From the NCBI RefSeq assembly GCF_030818795.1, contig NZ_JAUTAY010000001.1, positions 1,054,001 to 1,118,000 on the forward strand: DNA of 64,000 nt, given 5' to 3'. The notes beneath the pieces were generated by a model, which was not told the origin of the DNA, made no database searches, and saw nothing but the letters and a program-made list of their open reading frames with translations. How positions within the stretch are numbered: position 1 is the first letter of the stretch; each line of letters begins with the position of its first letter. Positions 54,882-64,000 of the stretch are shown here, one piece after another. The translations under genes and the position numbers were made by a program. This DNA comes from Microbacterium sp. SORGH_AS_0862 (GTDB taxonomy: Bacteria > Actinomycetota > Actinomycetes > Actinomycetales > Microbacteriaceae).

Positions 54882-55926
54882 TCAGCGGATGCGGGGGCCC
54901 GAGCTCGCACGCACGACGAGCTCGGTCGGCACGAGCGTGCGGTCGTCCACGCTCTCACCCTCGATCTCGGCGAGCAGCGCCCGGATGGCGCCGGAGCCCA
55001 GGCGATCGAAATGCTGACGCACGGTCGTGAGCGGCGGCCAGTAGTTCGCCGAGTCGGGCATGTCGTCAAAGCCCACGACGCTGACGTCGTCGGGCACCGC
55101 GCGACCGGCCTCGTGCAGGGCACGCACGAGCCCGAGCGCCATCTGGTCATTGGAGACGAACACCGCGGTGACCGACGCGTCCTGCGCGAGCCGCACGCCG
55201 ATCTCGTAACCCGAGTCAGCCGTCCAGTCGCCCACCTCGACCGCGGGCACAGCTGCGCCCCGGCGCTCGAGGGTCTCACGCCAGGCGTCGCGCCGGCGCT
55301 CGGCCGCGTACGACTCGAGAGGGCCCGACACGTGCCACACGGTCTCGTGCCCGAGATCCAGCAGGTGCTCCGTGGCCAGGCGAGCACCCTGCGCCTGATC
55401 GTTGTCGACGACCGGGTAGGCGTATGCCGCGTGCGAGTCGAGGACCACGACCGGCAGTCCCGTCGGCAGCGCGATCTCCGACTCGTCGAGACGGTGCGAC
55501 TCGATGAGGATGATGACGCCGTCCACGGCCTGCTCCCGCAGCCCGCACGAACGCGCCGGAGACGTCGGACTGCGACGCCGTCTCGACCGTGATGAGCGTC
55601 AGCGAGTATCCGGCGGATGCGGCGACGGAGGCGACCGCATCCAGGGTCCGCGTGTTGCCGTAACTGGAGAGCGAGAACATGATCACGCCGATGGAGCGGA
55701 ACTTGCCCGAGCGCAGCGCGCGGGCGGCGCTGTTGGGCCGGTACCCCAGCTCGTCCATGGCGGCCAGGACGCGGGCGCGGGTGTCGGGATCGACATTCGC
55801 CCGCCCGTTCGCGACGCGTGACACGGTCTGGCCGGAGACGCCGGCGAGAGCAGCCACGTCGGCCATCGAGGTCTCGCGTCGGCGCGCACGAGGTTCGCCC
55901 GGTGTTGCTGCCGTGACGTGGCCCAT
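54882..55926 (-). pseudogene. LacI-family transcriptional regulator, frameshifted
   Basis: Frame one holds the DNA-binding domain (MADVAALAGVSGQTVSRVANG, hinge RPNSAARALRSG, in part) and the first strands of the sugar-binding core (GVIMFSLSSYGNTRTL). It fails after GAFVR. Frame two continues LREQAVDGVIILIESHRL to VSNDQMALGLVRAL and VGFDDMPDSA, ending SSGPRIR. One extra C at 55542-55544 explains the break. The intact protein would be about 345 residues and would repress the divergent sugar importer operon through the two operators at 55943-55993. Confidence 0.88.
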
Positions 55927-55942
55927 GCCCGGATCCTCCTCG

Positions 55943-55993
55943 ATGTTGACGTTGACATGTTAGCGAGAGCGGAGTTATGTTTACGTCAACATA
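55943..55993 (+). promoter_or_regulatory. promoter with two LacI-type operators
   Basis: The -35 TTGACA (55952-55957) and -10 TTATGT (55975-55980) are spaced 17 bp. One operator, ATGTTGACGTTGACAT (55943-55958), covers the -35. The second, TATGTTTACGTCAACATA (55976-55993), covers the -10. Both share the half-site TGTTKACGT. Binding at both would block transcription of the importer operon and probably of lacI itself. Confidence 0.78.
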
Positions 55994-56046
55994 CCGCGGA
56001 ACCCGAATTCTGCGGAGCATTGCGTTCACAGAAGAGGCATCGGACG

Positions 56047-56967
56047 ATGACGACCACAGCGGCTCCCCCACCCGCGCTCCGCACACCCAAGCGGCGGCGT
56101 TTCGCGGTCGACCAGAAGGGCTGGTTGTTCGTCGCCCCCTTCGCGATCGTGTTCGCACTCGTGTTCCTGGCACCGCTCGTCTACTCGCTGTATCTCAGCT
56201 TCTTCCGCGAGCAGATCGTGGGCGGCAACGCGTTCGTCGGACTCGACAACTACTTCACCGCGTTCACCGACACCAAGCTGTGGGACGGCTTCCTGCGCGT
56301 GCTGCTGTTCCTGATCATCCAGGTTCCGATCATGCTCGTGCTGGCGCTCGCCGCCGCCCTGGCGATCGACAGCGCCCGACTGCACGCCTCCGGCTTCTAC
56401 CGGATCGTGATCTTCCTGCCGTACGCGGTGCCGGCCGTCGTCGCGGTCCTCATGTGGGGCTACATCTACGGCGACCAGTTCGGTCTCGCCGGCAACATCA
56501 ACGACCTGTTCGGCGCCCAGATCATCACGCCCTTCGTGCCCGAATGGATGATGGTCTCGATCGGCAACATCGTGACCTGGCAGTTCGTCGGCTACAACAT
56601 GCTGATCTTCTACTCGTCGCTCAAGACCATCCCCGGAGAGCTGTACGAGGCCGCATCCCTCGACGGCGCCGGAACCTGGCGCACGATCTTCTCGATCAAG
56701 CTGCCGGCGCTGCGCGGCTCGATCGTCATCGCCACGATCTTCTCGATCATCGGCAGCTTCCAGCTCTTCAACGAGCCGAACATCCTCAAGCCCCTGGCCC
56801 CCAACACGATCACGACGTTCTACACGCCCAACATGTACGCGTACAACCTGTCGTTCGCCGGCCAGCAGTACAACTACGCCGCCACCGTCGCGATCATCAT
56901 GGGCCTCATCACCGCGATCGTCGCCTACGTCGTGCAGCTGCGCGGATCCCGTCAGGAGATGCGATGA
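56047..56967 (+). CDS. sugar ABC transporter permease (MalF/UgpA type)
   Basis: This 306-residue permease has six membrane helices. The EAA coupling loop reads YEAASLDGAGTWRTIFSIKLP near residue 200 (quoted in part). The N-terminal basic segment TPKRRRFAVDQKGW precedes the first helix. It is the first gene of the importer operon, 54 bases from the second operator, and overlaps the next permease as ATGA. Confidence 0.94.
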   Translation: MTTTAAPPPALRTPKRRRFAVDQKGWLFVAPFAIVFALVFLAPLVYSLYLSFFREQIVGGNAFVGLDNYFTAFTDTKLWDGFLRVLLFLIIQVPIMLVLALAAALAIDSARLHASGFYRIVIFLPYAVPAVVAVLMWGYIYGDQFGLAGNINDLFGAQIITPFVPEWMMVSIGNIVTWQFVGYNMLIFYSSLKTIPGELYEAASLDGAGTWRTIFSIKLPALRGSIVIATIFSIIGSFQLFNEPNILKPLAPNTITTFYTPNMYAYNLSFAGQQYNYAATVAIIMGLITAIVAYVVQLRGSRQEMR

Positions 56968-57842
56968 CCGCCCCCGCCTTCGCCCGTACCTCGCCGTTCA
57001 TGCGGCGGAAGTCGCTCATCCTCACCATCGTGATGAGCCTGTTCATCCTCTACACGCTGCTGCCGCTGTTCTGGCTGCTGATCAACGCGACGAAGGAGCA
57101 GGGCGACCTGTTCACGACCTTCGGACTCTGGTTCGGCAATGGGTTCCACCTGTGGGACAACATCGTGGAGACCTTCACCTACCGCGACGGGATCTTCCTG
57201 CGGTGGCTCGGCAACACCCTGCTCTACGTCGTGGTCGGTGCCGGTGGTGCGACGCTGCTCGCGACTCTCGCCGGCTACGGCCTGGCGAAGTACAACTTCC
57301 GCGGCCGCAAGGCGGTCTTCGCGGTCGTCATCGGCGCGGTGGCCGTGCCCGGCACGGCCCTCGCCGTCCCCACCTTCCTCATGTTCAGCCAGATGGGTCT
57401 GACCAACACCCCGTGGTCGATCATCATCCCCTCGCTCATCAGCCCGTTCGGCCTCTACCTCATGTGGGTGTTCGCCAGCGACGCGGTGCCCACCGAGCTG
57501 CTGGAGGCGGCCCGTATGGACGGCGCCGGCGAGTTCCGCACCTTCTTCACGATCTCGGTGAAGCTGCTGACCCCCGGCATCGTCACGGTCGTGCTCTTCA
57601 CGGTCGTCGCCACCTGGAACAACTACTTCCTGCCCCTGATCATGCTGAGCGACCCCGCCTGGTACCCGCTCACGGTCGGTCTCAACCAGTGGAACGCGCA
57701 GGCGACGGGTGCCGCCGCCGAGCCGATCTACAACCTCGTGATCACGGGCTCGCTCCTGTCGATCATCCCCATCGTCGTCGCCTTCCTCATGCTGCAGCGG
57801 TTCTGGCAGTCGGGGCTGAGCGCCGGAAGCGTCAAGCAGTGA
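56964..57842 (+). CDS. sugar ABC transporter permease (MalG/UgpE type)
   Basis: This 292-residue partner permease has six helices and the EAA loop LLEAARMDGAGEFRTFF near residue 180. It forms the heterodimeric channel with the preceding product. No ATPase gene is in the operon, so a shared MsiK-like ATPase encoded elsewhere is expected, as is usual for actinobacterial sugar importers. Confidence 0.94.
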   Translation: MTAPAFARTSPFMRRKSLILTIVMSLFILYTLLPLFWLLINATKEQGDLFTTFGLWFGNGFHLWDNIVETFTYRDGIFLRWLGNTLLYVVVGAGGATLLATLAGYGLAKYNFRGRKAVFAVVIGAVAVPGTALAVPTFLMFSQMGLTNTPWSIIIPSLISPFGLYLMWVFASDAVPTELLEAARMDGAGEFRTFFTISVKLLTPGIVTVVLFTVVATWNNYFLPLIMLSDPAWYPLTVGLNQWNAQATGAAAEPIYNLVITGSLLSIIPIVVAFLMLQRFWQSGLSAGSVKQ

Positions 57843-57929
57843 CGAGGGGCACTGTCTGACACCCGATTCCCCCTCACCACCGGCGCGTCCTGCTCCGGCA
57901 TCCACAACAACGAAGTGAAGGAAAGTCCC

Positions 57930-59279
57930 ATGTCACACATGCGCAAGGGTTCGGTGCTGCGTCGCGCCGCATCCGTCGTGGCCATGACCACCATCGCGGG
58001 CATCGCGCTGGCTGCCTGCGCCGGCGGCGGCGGTGCAGCCTCCGGCGGCGGGAGCGCCGACGACCTCGACAAGGCCCTCGAGGCCGGCGGCGAGATCACG
58101 TACTGGTCGTGGACGCCCTCCGCCGAGGACCAGGCGGCCGCGTTCATGAAGAAGTACCCGAACGTCAAGGTGAACGTCGTCAACGCCGGCACCAACAAGG
58201 ACGAGTACACGAAGCTGCAGAACGCGATCAAGGCCGGCTCCGGCGCCCCCGACGTCGTGCAGATCGAGTACTACGCCATGCCGCAGTTCGCCCTCACCGA
58301 CGGCCTGCTCGACCTCGCGCCGTACGGCTTCGGCGACCTCGAGAACGACTACACCGCCTCGACGTGGGGCTCGGTCGACTTCGACGGCAAGATCTACGGT
58401 CTGCCGCAGGACTCCGGCCCCATGGCCATGTTCTACAACAAGGCCGTCTTCGACCAGTACGGCCTGACCGTTCCCACCACCTGGGACGAGTACATCGAGA
58501 CTGCGAAGAAGCTCACCGCGGCCGACCCGACCAAGAAGATCACGAACGACACCGGCGACGCCGGCTTCGCGACCTCGATGATCTGGCAGGCCGGCGGTCA
58601 GCCGTTCAAGGTCGACGGCACGAACGTGACCATCGACCTCAACGATGAGGGCTCGCAGCTGTGGGCGAACACCTGGAACCAGCTCGTCGACCAGAACCTG
58701 CTCTCGGACGCCTCCAGCTGGAGCGACGAGTGGTTCAAGGGCCTCGGTGACGGCTCGATCGCCACGCTGATCATCGGCGCTTGGATGCCCGGCAACCTCG
58801 AGTCCTCGGTGCCCAGCGCCGCGGGCAACTGGCGCGTCGCGCCCATGCCGACCTACGACGGCACCCCCGTGTCGGCCGAGAACGGCGGCGGCGGCCAGGC
58901 GGTCACCAAGCAGAGCAAGAACCCGGCGCTGGCCGCGGCCTTCCTCAAGTGGCTGAACAACGACCAGGAGAGCATCGACATCTTCGCGAAGTCGGGCGGA
59001 TTCCCCTCCACCACGGCCGACCTGCAGTCGGACGCCTTCCTGAACGCCGAGAGCGACTACTTCGGCGGACAGCAGATCAACCAGGTGCTCGTGCAGGCCG
59101 CATCCGACGTGCGCAAGGGATGGCAGTACCTGCCCTTCCAGGTCTACGCGAACAGCATCTTCAGCGACACCGTCGGCCAGTCCTACGCCAACAAGAGCGA
59201 CCTCAACGAGGGCCTCATGACCTGGCAGGACCAGCTCGTCAGCTACGGCAACGAGCAGGGCTTCAGCGTCAACAAGTAA
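57930..59279 (+). CDS. extracellular sugar-binding lipoprotein of the ABC importer
   Basis: This is a 449-residue family 1 solute-binding protein. Lipobox ALAAC stands near residue 30, then a Gly/Ser linker and the two-lobed binding domain with ITYWSWTPSAEDQAAAF and YGLPQDSGPMAMFYNKAVF. It captures the oligosaccharide for the two permeases. Context with GH51 and GH35 enzymes points to arabino- or galacto-oligosaccharides. The start is ATG 57930 behind AAGGAAAG. Confidence 0.93.
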   Translation: MSHMRKGSVLRRAASVVAMTTIAGIALAACAGGGGAASGGGSADDLDKALEAGGEITYWSWTPSAEDQAAAFMKKYPNVKVNVVNAGTNKDEYTKLQNAIKAGSGAPDVVQIEYYAMPQFALTDGLLDLAPYGFGDLENDYTASTWGSVDFDGKIYGLPQDSGPMAMFYNKAVFDQYGLTVPTTWDEYIETAKKLTAADPTKKITNDTGDAGFATSMIWQAGGQPFKVDGTNVTIDLNDEGSQLWANTWNQLVDQNLLSDASSWSDEWFKGLGDGSIATLIIGAWMPGNLESSVPSAAGNWRVAPMPTYDGTPVSAENGGGGQAVTKQSKNPALAAAFLKWLNNDQESIDIFAKSGGFPSTTADLQSDAFLNAESDYFGGQQINQVLVQAASDVRKGWQYLPFQVYANSIFSDTVGQSYANKSDLNEGLMTWQDQLVSYGNEQGFSVNK

Positions 59280-60874
<1,595 letters not shown>

Positions 60875-60891
60875 TCGAAACGAAAGACACC

Positions 60892-62637
60892 GTGAGCACC
60901 TTCACCGTCGGCGAGACCGACTTCCTGCTGGACGGCGAGCCGCACCGCATCCTCTCCGGCGCGCTCCACTACTTCCGCATCCACCCCGACCACTGGGCCG
61001 ACCGCATCCGCAAGGCGCGTCTGATGGGTCTGAACACGATCGAGACCTACGTCGCATGGAACGCCCACGAGCCCGTGCGCGGGCAGTGGGACGCGACGGG
61101 CTGGAACGACCTCGGACGCTTCCTCGACCTCGTCGCCGCCGAGGGGATGCACGCGATCGTGCGCCCGGGCCCGTACATCTGCGCCGAGTGGCACAACGGC
61201 GGACTGCCCGTCTGGCTCACCCGGACGCCGGGCATCGGTCTGCGCCGCTCGGAGCCGCAGTACGTCGAGGCCGTCAGCGAGTACCTGCGGCGCGTGTACG
61301 AGATCGTCGTGCCGCGTCAGATCGACCGCGGCGGCAACGTCGTGCTCGTGCAGATCGAGAACGAGTACGGCGCCTACGGCTCCGACAAGGAGTACCTGCG
61401 CATCCTCACCGACCTCACGCGCGAGGCGGGCATCACGGTGCCGCTGACCACCGTCGACCAGCCCGAACCGTGGATGCTGGAAAACGGCAGCCTTCCGGAG
61501 CTGCACCTCACCGGCTCGTTCGGCTCGCGCGCCACCGAGCGCCTCGCCACCCTGCGCGAGCACCAGGCGACGGGCCCGCTCATGTGCTCCGAGTTCTGGG
61601 ACGGCTGGTTCGACTGGTGGGGCGGGGTGCACCACACCACCAGCGCCGCCGCATCCGCCGCGGAGCTCGACGCGCTGCTGGCCGCGGGCGCATCCGTGAA
61701 CATCTACATGCTGCACGGTGGCACCAACTTCGGCACCACGAACGGCGCCAACGACAAGGGCCGCTACGCGCCGATCGTGACCTCGTACGACTACGACGCC
61801 CCGCTGGACGAGTCCGGCTACGCGACCGAGAAGTTCCACGCGTTCCGCGAGGTGCTCGCCAAGTACACCGACGTCCCGGCCGAGACGGTGCCCTCGCGTC
61901 CGGCGGCCCTCGAGCTGTCCGTCGCGCTCACCGCGACCGGCGACTGGCTCCCCGCATCCGCCGGGCCCACCAGCACCGAGCCCTGCACGTTCGAGGACCT
62001 CGGACAACTCGGACCGCTCGTCCGCTACGACGTCGAGCTTCCCGCGGCGGCCTTCGGAGACGACGACGCGGCCGTGCTCGCGTTCGCCGAGGTGCGCGAC
62101 CTCGCCTGGGTGTCGGTCGACGGCGTCGCCGTCGGACGGCTCTCACGGGCACTGCACGAGCGCACTCTGACGATTCCCCGCGGCGCACACCTCACCGTGC
62201 TCGTGGAGGACCAGGGCCGTGTCAACTACGACCACCGCCTCGGCGAGACCAAGGGACTCATCGCGCCGGTGACCCTCGGCGGAAGCGCATTGACCGGGTG
62301 GACGGGCACGCTCGTCGACGTGGAGCGCATCGCCGCGAGCATCGGAGCCGCCGCATCCGGATCCATCGCCGGGCGCACGGCGCTGCGCGGCGCGTTCACT
62401 CTCGAGACCCCCGCCGACCTGTACCTGGACACCGCATCCTGGGGCAAGGGCTTCGCGTTCGTGAACGGCTTCTTCCTGGGTCGCTACTGGGTCAACGGCC
62501 CGCAGCGCACGCTCTACGTGCCTGCGCCGGCGACCCGCGAGGGCGAGAACGAGATCGTTGTGCTCGAGCTCGAGCAGGTCGCGAAGGCCGTGGCGGCGTT
62601 CGTGGCCGAGCCCGACCTCGGCCACCGTGAAGAGTGA
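60892..62637 (+). CDS. GH35 beta-galactosidase
   Basis: This 581-residue cytoplasmic enzyme splits terminal beta-galactosyl residues. The barrel has HYFRIHPDHW, IETYVAWNAHEP, RPGPYICAEW, the acid/base Glu in VQIENEYGAYG near residue 160 and the nucleophile Glu in MCSEFWDGWFDWWG near 235, then HGGTNFG. Two beta-rich domains follow, ending GFFLGRYWVNGPQRTLYVP. The start is GTG 60892, 17 bases after the arabinofuranosidase gene, same operon. Confidence 0.95.
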   Translation: MSTFTVGETDFLLDGEPHRILSGALHYFRIHPDHWADRIRKARLMGLNTIETYVAWNAHEPVRGQWDATGWNDLGRFLDLVAAEGMHAIVRPGPYICAEWHNGGLPVWLTRTPGIGLRRSEPQYVEAVSEYLRRVYEIVVPRQIDRGGNVVLVQIENEYGAYGSDKEYLRILTDLTREAGITVPLTTVDQPEPWMLENGSLPELHLTGSFGSRATERLATLREHQATGPLMCSEFWDGWFDWWGGVHHTTSAAASAAELDALLAAGASVNIYMLHGGTNFGTTNGANDKGRYAPIVTSYDYDAPLDESGYATEKFHAFREVLAKYTDVPAETVPSRPAALELSVALTATGDWLPASAGPTSTEPCTFEDLGQLGPLVRYDVELPAAAFGDDDAAVLAFAEVRDLAWVSVDGVAVGRLSRALHERTLTIPRGAHLTVLVEDQGRVNYDHRLGETKGLIAPVTLGGSALTGWTGTLVDVERIAASIGAAASGSIAGRTALRGAFTLETPADLYLDTASWGKGFAFVNGFFLGRYWVNGPQRTLYVPAPATREGENEIVVLELEQVAKAVAAFVAEPDLGHREE

Positions 62638-62664
62638 GCGCCCGACTCGGGCAGGATGGATGAC

Positions 62665-63639
62665 ATGACCTGGCTTGTGACCGGCGGTGCCGGATACATC
62701 GGCGCGCACGTGGTGCGCGCGCTCACTGCGGCGGGCCTGGCCCCCGTCGTGCTCGACGACCTCTCCAGCGGTCACGCCGCGTTCGTGCCAGAGGACGTCC
62801 CCTTCGTCCGCGGCTCGATCCTGCAGCGCGACCTCGTGGAGCAGACCCTGCGCCAGTACGAGGTGACCGGCGTCATCCACGTCGCCGGATACAAGTACGC
62901 CGGCGTCTCGGTGAAGCGTCCGCTGCACACGTACGAGCAGAACGTCGAGGGCACGCGCGTCGTGCTCGCCGCGATGGCGGCAGCGGGCGTCGACAAGCTC
63001 GTGTTCTCCTCCAGCGCCGCCGTCTACGGCACCCCCGACGTGCCGCTCGTCGTCGAGGACCTGCCGAAGCGCCCGGCGTCGCCGTACGGCGAGTCGAAGC
63101 TGATCGGCGAGTGGCTCATCCGCGACCAGGCCGTCGCGACGGCCGACGAGGATGCACCGCTGCGGCACACCTCGCTGCGGTACTTCAACGTCGTCGGCTC
63201 GGGCGACCCCGAGGTCTACGACACCAGCCCGCACAACCTCTTCCCCATCGTGTTCGAGAAGCTGATCGCGGGCGAGACCCCGCAGATCAACGGCGACGAC
63301 TACGACACGGAGGACGGCACAAACGTGCGCGACTACGTGCACGTCGCCGACATCGCCGCCGCCCACGCCGTCGCCGCCCGCCGCCTCGCCGCGGGCGAAC
63401 CGCTCGAGGCCGCGTACAACCTCGGGTCGCAGAACGGCCTGTCGGTGCGCCAGATCATGGACGCGATGGCCCGCGTGACGGGCATCGACTTCACGCCCGT
63501 CGTCGGCCCGCGCCGCGCCGGCGACCCCGACCGCATCGTCGCCACGGGCGAGCTCGCCGCACGCGACCTCGAGTGGGCGAACCGTTACTCGGTCGACGAG
63601 ATGGTGCGTTCGGGCTGGGAGGCCCGCCGCCGGGCCTGA
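62665..63639 (+). CDS. galE: UDP-glucose 4-epimerase
   Basis: The enzyme converts UDP-galactose to UDP-glucose in the Leloir pathway, the logical next step for galactose released by the GH35 enzyme. The 324-residue SDR protein has the NAD motif TGGAGYIGAHV, the catalytic region FSSSAAVYG and SPYGESKL (Tyr-x3-Lys), and YNLGSQNGLSV. I prefer ATG 62665 over 62656 because GGCAGGATGG then gives normal ribosome-site spacing. Confidence 0.94.
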   Translation: MTWLVTGGAGYIGAHVVRALTAAGLAPVVLDDLSSGHAAFVPEDVPFVRGSILQRDLVEQTLRQYEVTGVIHVAGYKYAGVSVKRPLHTYEQNVEGTRVVLAAMAAAGVDKLVFSSSAAVYGTPDVPLVVEDLPKRPASPYGESKLIGEWLIRDQAVATADEDAPLRHTSLRYFNVVGSGDPEVYDTSPHNLFPIVFEKLIAGETPQINGDDYDTEDGTNVRDYVHVADIAAAHAVAARRLAAGEPLEAAYNLGSQNGLSVRQIMDAMARVTGIDFTPVVGPRRAGDPDRIVATGELAARDLEWANRYSVDEMVRSGWEARRRA

Positions 63640-64000
63640 CCTGCGTCCCTGAAGCGGGCGTTCGCCGCCGCATCCCTCCGGATCGCGGCCGCGGGCGCCC
63701 GCTTCCGGTTTCCGCGTGCCGGGACGGGCACCTGGTGTACCCGGTCCCGCCCCGCGGCGCCCCGATCACCCGTCCCGGCACCATCCGGCCGACCTGGGGC
63801 GCGCCTCAACTCCTGCACAACCCGCCCCGGGCCCCGCATCCGCACCCCGCGGGCCCGATCTGCAGGAGTTCGGGCACGGATGCGGCCCGCACCACCAGCT
63901 CGGCCGGGACAGGTCCCCGGCCGGCACTGCAGAGCCAGACCCCACCGATCCGGCGCCCCGACCACCCGTCCCAGCACATTCCGGCCAAGCTGGGGCGCGC
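63640..64000. other. repeat-rich intergenic region at the right edge
   Basis: No gene is visible. A hairpin-forming pair GCGGGCG/CGCCCGC (about 63655-63707) may end the galE transcript. Two 50-bp direct repeats (63755-63804 and 63951-64000, 44 of 50 identical, starting CGGCGCCCCG) flank a family A palindrome. The right copy is cut by the window edge. Confidence 0.7.
63808..63870. repeat. intergenic palindromic repeat, family A, second copy
   Basis: AACTCCTGCACAA on the left is answered by CTGCAGGAGTT on the right around a GC-rich loop of about 40 bases. It shares arms, not loop, with the copy at 14411-14475. Confidence 0.65.

Overview
The window is high-GC actinobacterial DNA. Codon use, the very frequent word GGATGCGG, two Lsr2 nucleoid proteins, LytR-CpsA-Psr proteins, LPxTG/LAxTG surface anchors, a CebR-type operator and a sugar importer without its own ATPase all point to Microbacteriaceae, most likely Microbacterium. 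That genus call is an inference from sequence style; no search was run.

Layout. (1) 1-1111: wreckage of an integrated element (two truncated genes and a catalytically degraded tyrosine recombinase) against the 3' end of tRNA-Ser(GCT). (2) 1.3-16.3 kb: core and envelope genes. A DUF1275 membrane protein and a GNAT enzyme come first. A seven-gene minus-strand operon follows (OmpA-like lipoprotein with a 17-residue repeat, DUF3060 lipoprotein, DUF4190 protein, response regulator, histidine kinase, two LCP ligases), most of whose genes overlap or abut. Then come an ABC exporter, a secreted sortase-anchored GH9 cellulase under a CebR-like operator, and a frameshifted surface beta-propeller gene. 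(3) 16.7-32.4 kb: a genomic island bracketed by two lsr2 paralogues. It holds a CHAT protease, an XRE-ImmA/IrrE plus PIN pair, an OLD-family nuclease, two convergent HEPN-type genes (one ApeA-like), membrane proteins, an HNH nuclease, and a type VII secretion cargo-like set (WXG100 proteins, DUF1023 hydrolase, lipoprotein). This reads as a defence and conflict island. (4) 32.5-44 kb: an LAxTG surface protein, an XRE regulator, and an integrative element. The element has small genes behind a perfect consensus promoter, an FtsK/TraG-like ATPase, frameshifted replication-relaxation and DNA methylase genes, and a large serine recombinase ending beside tRNA-Ser(TGA). (5) 44-53.7 kb: housekeeping genes (HAD phosphatase, serS, diacylglycerol kinase-like, photolyase, lipoprotein, LLM oxidoreductase, pheA, pgm). 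(6) 53.7-63.6 kb: an arabinose/galactose-glycan utilisation locus with a LacI regulator, two operators over a promoter, a sugar ABC importer, GH51 arabinofuranosidase, GH35 beta-galactosidase and galE, plus the remnant of a further glycosidase.

Two patterns cross the window. First, at least four families of intergenic palindromic repeats sit between core genes, and two copies of one family exactly bracket a gutted glycosidase. Second, eight single- or double-base frameshifts interrupt otherwise intact genes, including the housekeeping gene pgm. Nearly all lie in short homopolymers, so consensus error is at least as likely as true decay. The strongest candidates for new biology are the island between the lsr2 copies, especially the CHAT gene with its 4-kb neighbourhood bounded by a 48-bp direct repeat and the convergent HEPN pair, and the palindrome families.
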